Origin: Nitrobacter sp035546855
GTDB taxonomy: Bacteria > Pseudomonadota > Alphaproteobacteria > Rhizobiales > Xanthobacteraceae
Length of the DNA stretch: 64,000 bases
NCBI GenBank assembly: GCA_035546855.1
Contig: DASZVY010000034.1
Coordinates: forward strand, 1-64,000
Reading direction: 5' to 3'
Within the stretch, counting starts at the first letter, position 1. Every line of letters starts with the position of its first letter. The translations under genes were made by a program, and so were the position numbers. Below, one piece after another: positions 1-8,249 of the stretch. The notes under the pieces were generated by a model. It was not told the DNA's origin. It saw only the letters and a program-made list of their open reading frames with translations, and ran no database searches.

Positions 1-174
1 GCGAGCTTCTCGGACCGGGATGTCGCGCGCGCGCACCTGATCCGGGACCTCAAGGGCGACTTCGGCGTCAACGACGAAGGGGTCGACGTGATCCTTCATC
101 TGGTGGACCAGCTTCACGGTCTGCGGCAGGCGATGGCGGCGTTGCAGTCCGCCATCGCCAAACCGTCCGCGTAG
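1..174 (+). CDS. cbpM: Chaperone modulator CbpM-like protein, C-terminal part
   Basis: The window opens inside an open frame that runs to TAG at 172-174, leaving 57 C-terminal residues. The stretch SDRDVARAHLIRDL followed by DEGVDVILHLVDQLHGLR and a short helical tail matches the C-terminal half of CbpM, the small MerR-like partner that binds the J-domain of CbpA/DnaJ-type co-chaperones and restrains their activity in the cytoplasm. The N-terminal half and any neighbouring dnaJ/cbpA gene lie outside the window. The family call rests on motif recognition of a fragment. Confidence 0.7.
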   Translation, partial: ASFSDRDVARAHLIRDLKGDFGVNDEGVDVILHLVDQLHGLRQAMAALQSAIAKPSA

Positions 175-248
175 ATCGGCCGGGGCGGCTTTGGAGGCGA
201 TCCGGGGGCTGTGTGGCGATCTGTCGAGCCTGTTGCGCGGGGCAGGAC

Positions 249-347
249 ATGAATAATCTCTATCGCCACCTTGCGCCCATCTCCGACAAGACGGGCGGCA
301 ATCGGCCGTTCTCAGGTGCGGAATTTGATGTTATTCAGGCGCCATGA
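249..347 (+). pseudogene. 32-codon ORF starting like an encapsulin; possible gene relic
   Basis: An ATG at 249, preceded by GGGGCAGGAC, opens a 32-residue frame that begins MNNLYRHLAPISD and ends at TGA 345-347, overlapping the ATG of the next gene as ATGA. The first 13 residues match the characteristic N-terminus of encapsulin shell proteins (MNNLYR-LAPI). The following residues (KTGGNRPFSGAEF) do not resemble encapsulin. The simplest reading is the 5' end of a deleted encapsulin gene fused to unrelated sequence. It could instead be a chance ORF or a short leader peptide translationally coupled to the oxidoreductase. Confidence 0.4.
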
Positions 348-2458
348 ACCAGCGCGCCAGGATCGACGTCCGCCATTCGACATGTCCGCATGATTGTCCG
401 TCGGCCTGCGCGCTCGACATCGAAGTCATCGACAACAGCACCATCGGCCGGATCCGCGGTTCCAAGCTGCAGACCTATACGGCTGGCGTCGTGTGCGCCA
501 AGGTCGCGCGCTATGCCGAGCGGATTCACCATCCCGATCGCGTCACGCATCCGCTGCGCCGGAGCGGGCCGAAGGGCTCGGGGCAATTCACCCGGATTTC
601 ATGGGACGAGGCGCTGGACGAGATTTCGGCCCGGTTCGACCAAGCCGAGCGCGAGTTCGGCGCGGAGTCGGTCTGGCCTTACTACTATGCCGGCACCATG
701 GGCCTCGTGATGCGCGACGGCATCAACCGCCTTGCCCATGTGAAGAAGTATTCGCGCTTCTACAGCACCATCTGCGCGAACATCGCGCGGGTGGGATTCG
801 CGGCCGGGACGGGCAAGGTCGCGGGCGTCGATCCGCGCGAGATGGGCGTCTCCGACCTCATCGTGATCTGGGGCACCAACCCGGTGTCGACGCAGGTCAA
901 CGTGATGACGCATGCCTCGCGTGCCCGCAAGGAGCGCGGCGCGAAGATCGCGGCGGTCGATGTCTACAACAACGACACCATGAAGCAGGCGGACATCAAG
1001 ATCATCCTGCGGCCGGGCACCGACGGCGCGTTCGCCTGCGGCGTCATGCATGTGCTGTTTCGCGAGGGCTTTGCCGATCGCGCCTACATGGACAGATATA
1101 CCGATTGTCCTGATGAGCTCCAAGCGCACCTGACGACCCGGACGCCGGAATGGGCTTCGGCGATCTGCGGCGTGCCGGTCGAAGACATCGAGGCGTTCGC
1201 CCGCGCGGTCGGAGAAACCAAGCGCACGTTCTTCCGCCTCGGTTACGGATTTACCCGCAGCCGCAACGGGGCCGCGCAGATGCATGCGGCGCTCTGCATT
1301 CCCGCCGTCACCGGCGCCTGGCAATACGAGGGTGGCGGGGCCTTCTTCAACAACATGGCGCTCTGGCGCTTCGATGAATCGATCATCGAGGGCCACGAGG
1401 CCATCGATCCCAAAACGCGCCGCCTCGATCAGTCGAAGATCGGCCGCATCCTGACCGGCGATGCCGATGCGTTACGCGGAGGACCGCCGGTCAAGGCCAT
1501 GCTGATCCAGAACACCAATCCGGTGACGGTGGCGCCCGAACAGAAGCTGGTCCGGCAGGGATTTGCGCGCGACGACCTTTTCGTCGCGGTGCACGAGCAG
1601 TTCATGACCGAGACGGCGCAGATGGCCGATATCGTGCTGCCCGCGACCATGTTCATGGAGCATGACGATCTCTATTACGGCGGCGGTCATCAGCATATTT
1701 CCGTGGGCGCGAAGCTGATCGAGCCGCCCGGCGAGTGCCGCTCCAACCACGCCGTCCTCCAGGGTTTGGCGTCGCGCCTCGGCGCAAAGCACCCGGGCTT
1801 CGACATGACGGCGCGCGAACTCATCGACGCGACGCTGAAGAAGAGCGGGCACGGCCCCATCGAAGACCTTGAAGCCGACATCTGGCGCGATCTGCAGCCC
1901 GATTTCCGCACGTCGCATTATTTCGATGGCTTCGCCCATGCGGACGGGAAATTCCACTTCAAGGCGGATTGGCAGAACGTGCCGCTTGCCAACGACGGCA
2001 TGATGGGACGCTGGCGGGAATTGCCGTCGTTGCCGGATCATTGCCGCACGATCGAGGAGGCGGACGCCGAGCACCCATTCCGCCTCGCGACCAGTCCCTC
2101 GCGCAGCTATCTCAACACGAGCTTCAATGAAACACCGTCGTCGCAGGCGCGCGAGGGCGCGCCGTCCGTGATGGTTCATCCGGCCGATGCTGCCGCACTC
2201 GGCATCGCCGACGGCGATCCCGTGACTCTCGGCAATACCCGCGGCGAGACGACGCTGACCGCGAAGCTGTTCGACGGCCTGCAGCGCGGCGTGCTGATTG
2301 CCGAGTCCGTGCATCCCAACCGAGCCCATCTCGGCGGTCGCGGCATCAACATGCTGACGACGGGTGCGGAAGCGGTTGCGCCGGTCGGTGGGGCGGCATT
2401 TCACGACAACAAGGTCTGGATCAGGAAGGCGAAGCCTTCCGAGATTCTCCCGCGATGA
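344..2458 (+). CDS. Molybdopterin-dependent oxidoreductase (BisC/PhsA-like)
   Basis: 704 residues with the domain order of the DMSO-reductase superfamily. Residues 11-60 carry an N-terminal 4Fe-4S motif, CX3CX3CX28C (Cys14, 18, 22, 51). A central molybdopterin-binding core follows, then a C-terminal molydopterin-dinucleotide domain from about residue 590 (RLATSPSRSYLNT onward). Cys144 in the STIC motif sits where families such as PhsA and acetylene hydratase place the molybdenum ligand, so a Cys-ligated Mo/W is likely. There is no twin-arginine signal, so the enzyme should be cytoplasmic. No electron-transfer or membrane subunit gene is adjacent. The substrate cannot be told from sequence. 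Confidence 0.85.
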   Translation: MNQRARIDVRHSTCPHDCPSACALDIEVIDNSTIGRIRGSKLQTYTAGVVCAKVARYAERIHHPDRVTHPLRRSGPKGSGQFTRISWDEALDEISARFDQAEREFGAESVWPYYYAGTMGLVMRDGINRLAHVKKYSRFYSTICANIARVGFAAGTGKVAGVDPREMGVSDLIVIWGTNPVSTQVNVMTHASRARKERGAKIAAVDVYNNDTMKQADIKIILRPGTDGAFACGVMHVLFREGFADRAYMDRYTDCPDELQAHLTTRTPEWASAICGVPVEDIEAFARAVGETKRTFFRLGYGFTRSRNGAAQMHAALCIPAVTGAWQYEGGGAFFNNMALWRFDESIIEGHEAIDPKTRRLDQSKIGRILTGDADALRGGPPVKAMLIQNTNPVTVAPEQKLVRQGFARDDLFVAVHEQFMTETAQMADIVLPATMFMEHDDLYYGGGHQHISVGAKLIEPPGECRSNHAVLQGLASRLGAKHPGFDMTARELIDATLKKSGHGPIEDLEADIWRDLQPDFRTSHYFDGFAHADGKFHFKADWQNVPLANDGMMGRWRELPSLPDHCRTIEEADAEHPFRLATSPSRSYLNTSFNETPSSQAREGAPSVMVHPADAAALGIADGDPVTLGNTRGETTLTAKLFDGLQRGVLIAESVHPNRAHLGGRGINMLTTGAEAVAPVGGAAFHDNKVWIRKAKPSEILPR

Positions 2459-2573
2459 CCGGATCGGATTCAGTTACGCCTCTGTTTCGCGCTCGCGCGT
2501 CACGGTCCTGTTCGCCCGTCCCCAATCGGTCTGAGCCTTCGGCATTAACCGTTCTGTCACCAACGAGGAAGCC

Positions 2574-3653
2574 ATGTCCGCAAACGACGCGTTTCATATC
2601 GCCGTGTTGGGTGGCGATGGTATCGGACCCGAGGTGATGGCGCCGGCGATCGAGGTGCTGCGGAAAATCGAGGCGACATCGGCGGTGAAGTTTCGTTTCA
2701 CCGAGGCGCCGGCCGGCGCCAACCACTACCGCGAGACCGGCAAGTCGATGCCGGAAAGCACGGTCAGGCTGTGCGACGAGGCGGACGCCATCCTGCTCGG
2801 CGCCTGCGGTCTGCCGAGCGTGCGCTATCCCGATAACACCGAGATCATGCCGCAGGTCGAGCTTCGCTTCCTGTTCGATCTCTATGCGGGGGTGCGCCCG
2901 GCGCGGCTCATCCCGGGTGTGCCGAGTCCCATCGTCGGCGCCGCCGAACACGGCATCGATCTGATCCTGATCCGGGAATCGACCGAAGGCCTGTTCGCGT
3001 CGATGGGGAAGGGCGTTGTGACGCACGATGACGCGCGGGAAACGCTGGTCATCACGCGCAGGACGTCGCAGCGGCTGTTCGATTTCTCGTTCCGGCTGGC
3101 GCGGCGGCGCAAGGCGCAGGGCAAGCGCGGCATGGTCACCTGCGTCGACAAGGCCAATGTGTTCAAGGCTTTCGCGTTCTTTCGCGGCATCTTTGACGAG
3201 ACGGCGGCGCGCTATCCGGACGTTTCCACGGATCGGATCTATGTGGATGCCTGCGCGGCGATGCTGGTCAAGCGCCCCTGGGATTTCGACGTGATGCCGA
3301 CCGAGAACATGTTCGGCGACATCCTGTCCGATCTCACCGCCGGCCTCGTTGGCGGCATGGGGATGGCGCCCTCCGCCGATATCGGCGATCGCCATGCGGT
3401 GTTTCAGCCTTGCCACGGTACGGCGCCCGATATCATGGGGCAGGGCAAGGCCAACCCGACGGCGATGATCCTGTCGGCGGCAATGATGCTGGACTGGCTC
3501 GCCGACAAGCATGGTCACGACGGCGCGGCCGAAGCTGCGCAGCGGATCGAGCGGGCGGTGGACAAGGCCTATGCCGAAGGAATTCGGCCGCTCGACGTCG
3601 GTGGCCGCAGCGGGACCGCGGAGGCTGCGAAGGCGATTCTCGCGGCGCTCTGA
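2574..3653 (+). CDS. Isocitrate/isopropylmalate dehydrogenase family protein
   Basis: 359 residues of the beta-decarboxylating dehydrogenase family. Visible motifs are GGDGIGPEV at the N-terminus, the substrate-loop segment RESTEGLFAS, the catalytic Lys region TCVDKANVFK, the metal-binding MFGDILSDLTAGLVGG and the NAD-loop CHGTAPDIMGQGKANPTA. These enzymes oxidise and decarboxylate 2-hydroxy acids using NAD(P). The substrate loop matches neither classical LeuB (RELTGG) nor ICDH well, so tartrate or other malate-type substrates are possible. It lies 115 bp after the molybdenum enzyme; co-transcription is possible but unproven. Confidence 0.85.
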   Translation: MSANDAFHIAVLGGDGIGPEVMAPAIEVLRKIEATSAVKFRFTEAPAGANHYRETGKSMPESTVRLCDEADAILLGACGLPSVRYPDNTEIMPQVELRFLFDLYAGVRPARLIPGVPSPIVGAAEHGIDLILIRESTEGLFASMGKGVVTHDDARETLVITRRTSQRLFDFSFRLARRRKAQGKRGMVTCVDKANVFKAFAFFRGIFDETAARYPDVSTDRIYVDACAAMLVKRPWDFDVMPTENMFGDILSDLTAGLVGGMGMAPSADIGDRHAVFQPCHGTAPDIMGQGKANPTAMILSAAMMLDWLADKHGHDGAAEAAQRIERAVDKAYAEGIRPLDVGGRSGTAEAAKAILAAL

Positions 3654-3834
3654 CGAGTCCCTATCCGCTGTTTTTCGCGGAATTCCAGCTTGCCCGCTTC
3701 GCGAAAGGTCTGAAAACCCGCGAATCCGGGGAAAAAACGCGAAGTAACCTGTATAAATCGCAATACAGCGTGTTTTCTTGGTTGGATTTCCAAATACTGT
3801 CTCTTGGCCCGAATCAACCAAACAGGATTTGTCC

Positions 3835-4134
3835 ATGGCTACCCAGATGACCAAGTCACAACTGATCGAGAAAGTCGCGACGGACGCCGAGCTGTCCAAG
3901 AAGGATGTCAAGAACGTCCTCGAGGCGCTTGCCACCACCGGCTACAAGGAGCTGAAGAAGAACGGCCTCTTCCTGCTGCCGGGATTTGCGAAATTCGTCG
4001 TGATCAAGAAGCCCGCGACCAAGGCGCGCAAGGGCACCAACCCCTTCACCGGCGAGCCGATGATGTTCAAGGCGAAGCCCGCCCGGAAGATCGTCCGGGC
4101 CCGTCCGGTCAAAGCGGCGAAAGACGCGGTGTGA
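3835..4134 (+). CDS. HU-family DNA-binding protein
   Basis: 99 residues of an HU/IHF-type nucleoid protein. It has an N-terminal helical dimerisation region (TKSQLIEKVATDAELSKKDVKNVLEAL), the beta-arm segment with GFAKFVV, and the DNA-contacting arm ATKARKGTNPFTGEPMMFKAKPAR. The Lys/Ala-rich tail (RPVKAAKDAV) is slightly extended relative to E. coli HU. ATG 3835 is preferred over an upstream in-frame start at 3778 because family members begin a few residues before TKSQL. It is monocistronic, with a 181-bp AT-richer upstream region likely to hold its promoter and two strong terminators downstream. Confidence 0.93.
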   Translation: MATQMTKSQLIEKVATDAELSKKDVKNVLEALATTGYKELKKNGLFLLPGFAKFVVIKKPATKARKGTNPFTGEPMMFKAKPARKIVRARPVKAAKDAV

Positions 4135-4136
4135 TG

Positions 4137-4164
4137 CAAGGGCCCTTCGGGGCCCTTGTTTTTT
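4137..4164 (+). terminator. Rho-independent terminator of the HU gene
   Basis: A perfect 9-bp stem CAAGGGCCC (4137-4145) / GGGCCCTTG (4150-4158) is closed by the stable TTCG tetraloop and followed by six T residues (4159-4164). It begins three bases after the HU stop codon. Confidence 0.9.
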
Positions 4165-4177
4165 GGTGCGGTTTCAT

Positions 4178-4212
4178 GCCGCCGCCGGACAACGGCGGCG
4201 GCCTTTTGTTTT
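4178..4212 (+). terminator. Second tandem terminator after the HU gene
   Basis: A perfect 10-bp stem GCCGCCGCCG (4178-4187) / CGGCGGCGGC (4193-4202) with a GACAA loop is followed by CTTTTGTTTT. Sited 14 bp after the first terminator, it acts as a fail-safe before the molybdenum hydroxylase operon. Confidence 0.75.
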
Positions 4213-4457
4213 GGCCGCGTGGCTGCGGCAAAGAGCAGCACGGTCGAGCACCGCGCAGAAACCTGATGTTCCCGAAATAGATAAAATCCTCCCCGTGAGG
4301 CTCACGAGGGTGTGACCGAGCCGGGCTGGTTCGGCGCCGGGGCCTACCGGAATGCGGCGGCGGGCTGCCCCTTTCATACGAAGATTGCAGTTCCAAAATT
4401 CGCCAGACGTGCTTCAATTGGAATTAGACCAAATCAAAATTACCCCGGGAGGTGCGC
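4213..4457 (+). promoter_or_regulatory. Leader region of the molybdenum hydroxylase operon; possible structured RNA
   Basis: This stretch has no coding features. It contains two local hairpins. CGTGA-GGC-TCACG lies within 4294-4306. CCGAGCC / GGTTCGG pair around 4316-4333, including one G-T pair. A G/C-rich segment with GGGGC...GCCCC complementarity follows. Downstream it becomes AT-rich up to the GGGAGG ribosome-binding site at 4447-4452. I could not match it to a known riboswitch class (TPP, ZTP, Moco). It most likely holds the promoter; a structured leader is only a possibility. Confidence 0.3.
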
Positions 4458-4943
4458 GTGTCGACCGTCAAACTCACCATCAATGGCAAGTCCGTTTCGG
4501 CTGACGTCGAGGACCGGACGCTTCTCGTTCATCTGTTGCGCGACCATCTCGGTCTGACCGGCACCCATATCGGCTGCGATACCAGCCAGTGCGGCGCCTG
4601 TACCGTCCATATCGACGGCAGGGCGGTGAAGTCGTGCACCGTGCTGGTCGGACAGGCCAACGGCTCGAATGTGACGACCATCGAAGGGATCGCCAACGGC
4701 GACGAACTGCATCCGATGCAGGCGGCATTCCGTGACAACCACGGACTGCAGTGCGGCTACTGCACGCCGGGGATGATCATGGCCTCGATCGATATCGTCC
4801 GGCGACACGGGCCTGCGCTCGACGAGGAGACGTTGCGGCAGGAGCTGGAAGGCAACATCTGCCGCTGCACGGGCTACCACAACATCGTCAAGGCGGTGCT
4901 GTCCGTGGCGCCGTCGATGCCGCTGGCGGAGGCCGCGGAGTAA
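4458..4943 (+). CDS. Molybdenum hydroxylase 2Fe-2S small subunit (CoxS-like)
   Basis: 161 residues with the two-domain iron-sulfur arrangement of xanthine-dehydrogenase-family small subunits. The plant-ferredoxin-type cluster uses Cys40, 45, 48 and 60 (GCDTSQCGAC). The helical-domain cluster uses Cys99, 102, 135 and 137 (QCGYCTPG and CRCTGYHNI). It passes electrons from the molybdenum site to FAD. GTG 4458 is chosen because GGGAGG (4447-4452) then has a 5-nt spacing; GTG 4452 would overlap that site. It is the first gene of an S-L-M operon, 86 nt before the large subunit. Aldehydes, N-heterocycles or CO are all possible substrates. Confidence 0.92.
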   Translation: MSTVKLTINGKSVSADVEDRTLLVHLLRDHLGLTGTHIGCDTSQCGACTVHIDGRAVKSCTVLVGQANGSNVTTIEGIANGDELHPMQAAFRDNHGLQCGYCTPGMIMASIDIVRRHGPALDEETLRQELEGNICRCTGYHNIVKAVLSVAPSMPLAEAAE

Positions 4944-5029
4944 CTCCCGCCTCGCAAACGCATCTGGATCGAGGCGCCGCATTTCGATGGAAAGCGGTGC
5001 AGCAAAAACTCCGATAGGGAGAATGGATC

Positions 5030-7369
5030 ATGGGACTAGAAGGGATTGGCGCCCGCGCGCTGCGCAAGGAAGACAAGCGTTTCATTACCGGCAAGGGGCG
5101 TTACGTCGACGATATCCGCCTGCTTGGCATGACCTATGCCGCTTTCGTCCGCAGCCCCCACGCTCATGCCAAGGTGACGGCGATCGATACCGCTCCCGCG
5201 CTGGCGATGCCCGGAGTCGTCGCCGTCCTCACCGGCAAGGAGCTCGTTGACGACAAGATCGGCAACCTGATCTGCGGTTGGATGATCCATTCCAAGGACG
5301 GTTCTCCGATGAAGATGGGCGCATGGCCGGCGATGGCACCGGAGACGGTGCGCTTTGTCGGGCAGGCCGTCGCGGTGGTGATTGCCGAAACCCGCAATCA
5401 GGCGCGCGACGCCGCCGAAGCCGTCGCGGTGACCTACGAGGAATTGCCCGCCGTCGTCGATATGCGCGATGCCATAGCGCCGGGCGCGCCGCAGCTTCAC
5501 CCGGAAGCGCCGGGCAACGTCATCTACGACTGGACCATCGGCGATGAAGCCGCGACGGACGCCGCCTTCAAGGCCGCCGCCAATGTCGTCTCGCTCGACA
5601 TCACCAACAACCGGCTCGTTCCGAACGCAATGGAGCCGCGTGCGGCCATCGCCGAATACGACCCGGCCGAGGAGCATTTCACGCTCTACACCACGTCTCA
5701 GAATCCGCATGTGGCGCGGCTGGTGCTCTCGGCGTTCTACAACATCGCGCAGGAGAACAAGTTGCGCGTGATCGCGCCCGACGTTGGCGGCGGCTTCGGT
5801 TCGAAAATCTTCATCTACCCCGAGGAGATGGTCGCGCTGTGGGCCTCGAAGAAAACGGGCCGGCCGGTGAAGTGGACGGCCGATCGCACCGAAGCATTCC
5901 TGACCGACGCGCATGGCCGCGATCACCTGACCAAGGCCGAAATGGCATTCGACAAGGACAACCGCATCACCGGATTGCGGGTCAAGACCTATGCCAACCT
6001 CGGCGCCTACATGTCGCTGTTCTCGTCGTCGGTGCCGACCTATCTGTACGCGACGCTGCTGTCGGGCCAATACAACATCCCGAACATCTTCGCGGAGGTG
6101 ATCAGCGTTTACACCAACACCACGCCGGTCGATGCCTATCGTGGCGCGGGCCGTCCCGAAGCAAGCTATGTGGTGGAGCGGCTGATGGAATCGGCGGCGC
6201 GGCAGCTCAAGGTCGATCCGACCGAATTGCGGCGCAAGAATTTCATCACCCAGTTTCCGCACCAGACGCCGGTCATCATGGCCTACGACACCGGCGATTT
6301 CAACGCGTCGCTCGATGCGGCGATGAAATCGATCGACTATGCCGGCTTCGCGGCGCGCAAGGCCAAGGCCAAGAGCGAGGGCAAGCTGCGCGGCATCGGC
6401 GTATCCTGCTACATCGAGGCTTGCGGCATCGCGCCGTCGAAGGCGGTCGGCAGCCTCGGCGCCGGCGTCGGTCTTTGGGAATCCGCGGAGATCCGCGTCA
6501 ATCCGGTCGGCACCATCGAAGTCCTCACCGGCTCGCACAGCCACGGCCAGGGACATGAAACCGCGTTCGCGCAGGTTGTCGCCGCGCGTCTCGGCATCCC
6601 GATGGAGCAGGTCTCGATCGTCCATGGCGATACCGACAAGGTGCAGTTCGGCATGGGCACCTATGGCTCACGCTCGGCCGCCGTCGGCTTGTCGGCCATC
6701 GTGAAGGCAATGGAGAAGATCGAGGCCAAGGCCAAGAAGATCGTCGCGCACCAGCTCGAGGCATCCGAGAACGACATCGTCATCGAGGAAGGACAGTTCA
6801 AGGTCGCCGGCACCGACAAGGCCATCGCTTTCCCGATGGTCGCGCTCGCCGCCTATACGGCCCACAACCTTCCCGACGGGATGGAGCCCGGCCTGAAGGA
6901 GAGCGCCTTCTATGATCCGTCCAACTTCACGTTCCCCGCGGGCTCCTACATCTGCGAGGTCGAGGTCGATCCCGGCACCGGCAAGACGTCGTTCGTCAAC
7001 TTCGTTGCCGCCGATGATTTCGGGCGCCTGATCAATCCGATGATCGTGGAAGGGCAGGTGCACGGCGGTCTGGCGCAGGGCATCGGGCAGGCGCTGCTGG
7101 AAAGCGCGGTCTATGACGGCACCGGCCAACTCCTGACGGCCTCGTTCATGGATTATGCGATGCCGCGCGCGGAGGATTTGCCATCCTTCCAGGTGCAGCA
7201 CACCATGACGGAGTGCCCCGGCAACCCGCTCGGCGTGAAGGGGTGCGGCGAGGCCGGCGCCATCGGCGCAGCGGCCGCGGTCATCAACGCCATCACCGAC
7301 GCCATCGGCAACAACAATCTCACCATGCCTGCATCGCCCGACCGCGTCTGGCACGCGATCCACGGTTGA
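5030..7369 (+). CDS. Molybdenum hydroxylase large subunit, form II CoxL-type
   Basis: 779 residues of the xanthine dehydrogenase / CO dehydrogenase catalytic subunit family, which binds the molybdopterin cytosine dinucleotide cofactor. The active-site loop reads AYRGAGR (residues 369-375), the form II signature, not the AYXCSFR of true aerobic CO dehydrogenase. The general-base glutamate is Glu741 in KGCGEAGAIG. Also present are the GGGFGSK cofactor loop and GQGHETAFAQ. Form II enzymes have uncertain substrates, and some oxidise aldehydes or aromatic heterocycles. It starts at ATG 5030 just after GGGAGAATGGATC and is followed 22 nt later by the FAD subunit. Confidence 0.93.
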   Translation: MGLEGIGARALRKEDKRFITGKGRYVDDIRLLGMTYAAFVRSPHAHAKVTAIDTAPALAMPGVVAVLTGKELVDDKIGNLICGWMIHSKDGSPMKMGAWPAMAPETVRFVGQAVAVVIAETRNQARDAAEAVAVTYEELPAVVDMRDAIAPGAPQLHPEAPGNVIYDWTIGDEAATDAAFKAAANVVSLDITNNRLVPNAMEPRAAIAEYDPAEEHFTLYTTSQNPHVARLVLSAFYNIAQENKLRVIAPDVGGGFGSKIFIYPEEMVALWASKKTGRPVKWTADRTEAFLTDAHGRDHLTKAEMAFDKDNRITGLRVKTYANLGAYMSLFSSSVPTYLYATLLSGQYNIPNIFAEVISVYTNTTPVDAYRGAGRPEASYVVERLMESAARQLKVDPTELRRKNFITQFPHQTPVIMAYDTGDFNASLDAAMKSIDYAGFAARKAKAKSEGKLRGIGVSCYIEACGIAPSKAVGSLGAGVGLWESAEIRVNPVGTIEVLTGSHSHGQGHETAFAQVVAARLGIPMEQVSIVHGDTDKVQFGMGTYGSRSAAVGLSAIVKAMEKIEAKAKKIVAHQLEASENDIVIEEGQFKVAGTDKAIAFPMVALAAYTAHNLPDGMEPGLKESAFYDPSNFTFPAGSYICEVEVDPGTGKTSFVNFVAADDFGRLINPMIVEGQVHGGLAQGIGQALLESAVYDGTGQLLTASFMDYAMPRAEDLPSFQVQHTMTECPGNPLGVKGCGEAGAIGAAAAVINAITDAIGNNNLTMPASPDRVWHAIHG

Positions 7370-7391
7370 GCGGCAACAGGGAGACACGACC

Positions 7392-8192
7392 ATGTATCAG
7401 ACCACGTATCATCGTCCGTCCAGCATCGACGAAGCCGCCGCGCTTTTCGCCAAGGGCTCGGACGCCAAATATCTCGCCGGTGGACACACCCTGTTGCCGG
7501 TGATGAAGCAGCGGCTTGCAGCGCCGTCCGATGTCATCGACCTTGCGAGAATCAAGGATATGGTCGGCATCGAGGCCACGGGTGATGCGGTCACGATCAG
7601 GGCCGCGACCACCTATTACGACATCATGACCAACGCCGAGGTGAAGAGGTCCATCCCCGCGCTGGCTCATCTGACGTCGGTGCTGGGCGATCCGGCCGTC
7701 CGCCATCGCGGCACGATCGGCGGATCGATCGCCAACAACGATCCGGCCGCGGACTATCCCGCCGCCGTTCTGGCCCTCGGCGCGACCGTGAAAACCAACA
7801 AGCGGAGCATCGCGGCGGACGATTTCTTCAAGGGCCTGTTCACGACGGCTCTTGAGGACGGCGAGATCATCACCGCGGTGTCGTTCCCGATTCCCGCCAA
7901 GGCCGGCTATGCCAAGATGCGCCATCCCGCATCGCGCTTCGCGCTCACCGGCGTGTTCGTGGCCCGGAGCAAGTCGGGCGATGTGCGGGTCGCCGCGACG
8001 GGGGCCTCGCAGAACGGGGTGATGCGCGTCGGCGCGATCGAGGCGGCGCTCAAGGCGAACTGGTCGCCGGCGGCGCTCGACCAGATCAGCATTCCCGCCA
8101 ATGGGATGATCGCCGACATTCACGGCTCCGCCGATTATCGCGCCAACCTCGTCAAGGTGATGGCGCAGCGCGCCGTGCAGCAGGCGGGATAA
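7392..8192 (+). CDS. Molybdenum hydroxylase FAD-binding medium subunit (CoxM-like)
   Basis: 266 residues of the FAD-binding medium subunit family. The two flavin-binding motifs are visible: AGGHTLLPVMK near residues 30-40 and the TIGGSIANNDPAADYPAAV loop near 114-132. A CoxM C-terminal domain follows. It completes the S-L-M heterotrimer that hands electrons from the Mo site through 2Fe-2S clusters to FAD. No MoCo-sulfurylase or CoxD/E/F maturation genes lie in the window, so maturation must rely on genes elsewhere. Confidence 0.92.
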   Translation: MYQTTYHRPSSIDEAAALFAKGSDAKYLAGGHTLLPVMKQRLAAPSDVIDLARIKDMVGIEATGDAVTIRAATTYYDIMTNAEVKRSIPALAHLTSVLGDPAVRHRGTIGGSIANNDPAADYPAAVLALGATVKTNKRSIAADDFFKGLFTTALEDGEIITAVSFPIPAKAGYAKMRHPASRFALTGVFVARSKSGDVRVAATGASQNGVMRVGAIEAALKANWSPAALDQISIPANGMIADIHGSADYRANLVKVMAQRAVQQAG

Positions 8193-8249
8193 CACCCGCT
8201 CCGTGCGACGAATGACGACAAGGAATGGCCGGGCCTGACCCGGCAATTC

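Noticed and set aside
2421..3938. A 505-codon minus-strand frame over the isopropylmalate-dehydrogenase-family and HU genes
   Set aside because: It spans two real genes and their intergenic region, and its product is compositionally biased with no domain.
4277..4376. Possible TPP, ZTP or molybdenum-cofactor riboswitch
   Set aside because: Hairpins are present but none of the conserved core sequences of these classes could be recognised, so no riboswitch is called.
4458..8192. Genuine aerobic CO dehydrogenase (coxMSL form I)
   Set aside because: The large subunit has AYRGAGR and not the Cys-containing AYXCSFR loop, and the gene order is S-L-M with no cox accessory genes nearby.
8228..8244. 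GCCGGG-CCTGA-CCCGGC hairpin between the convergent CoxM-like and DppF-like genes
   Set aside because: It could stop transcription, but neither strand has a T-run after the stem, so it is not listed as a terminator.
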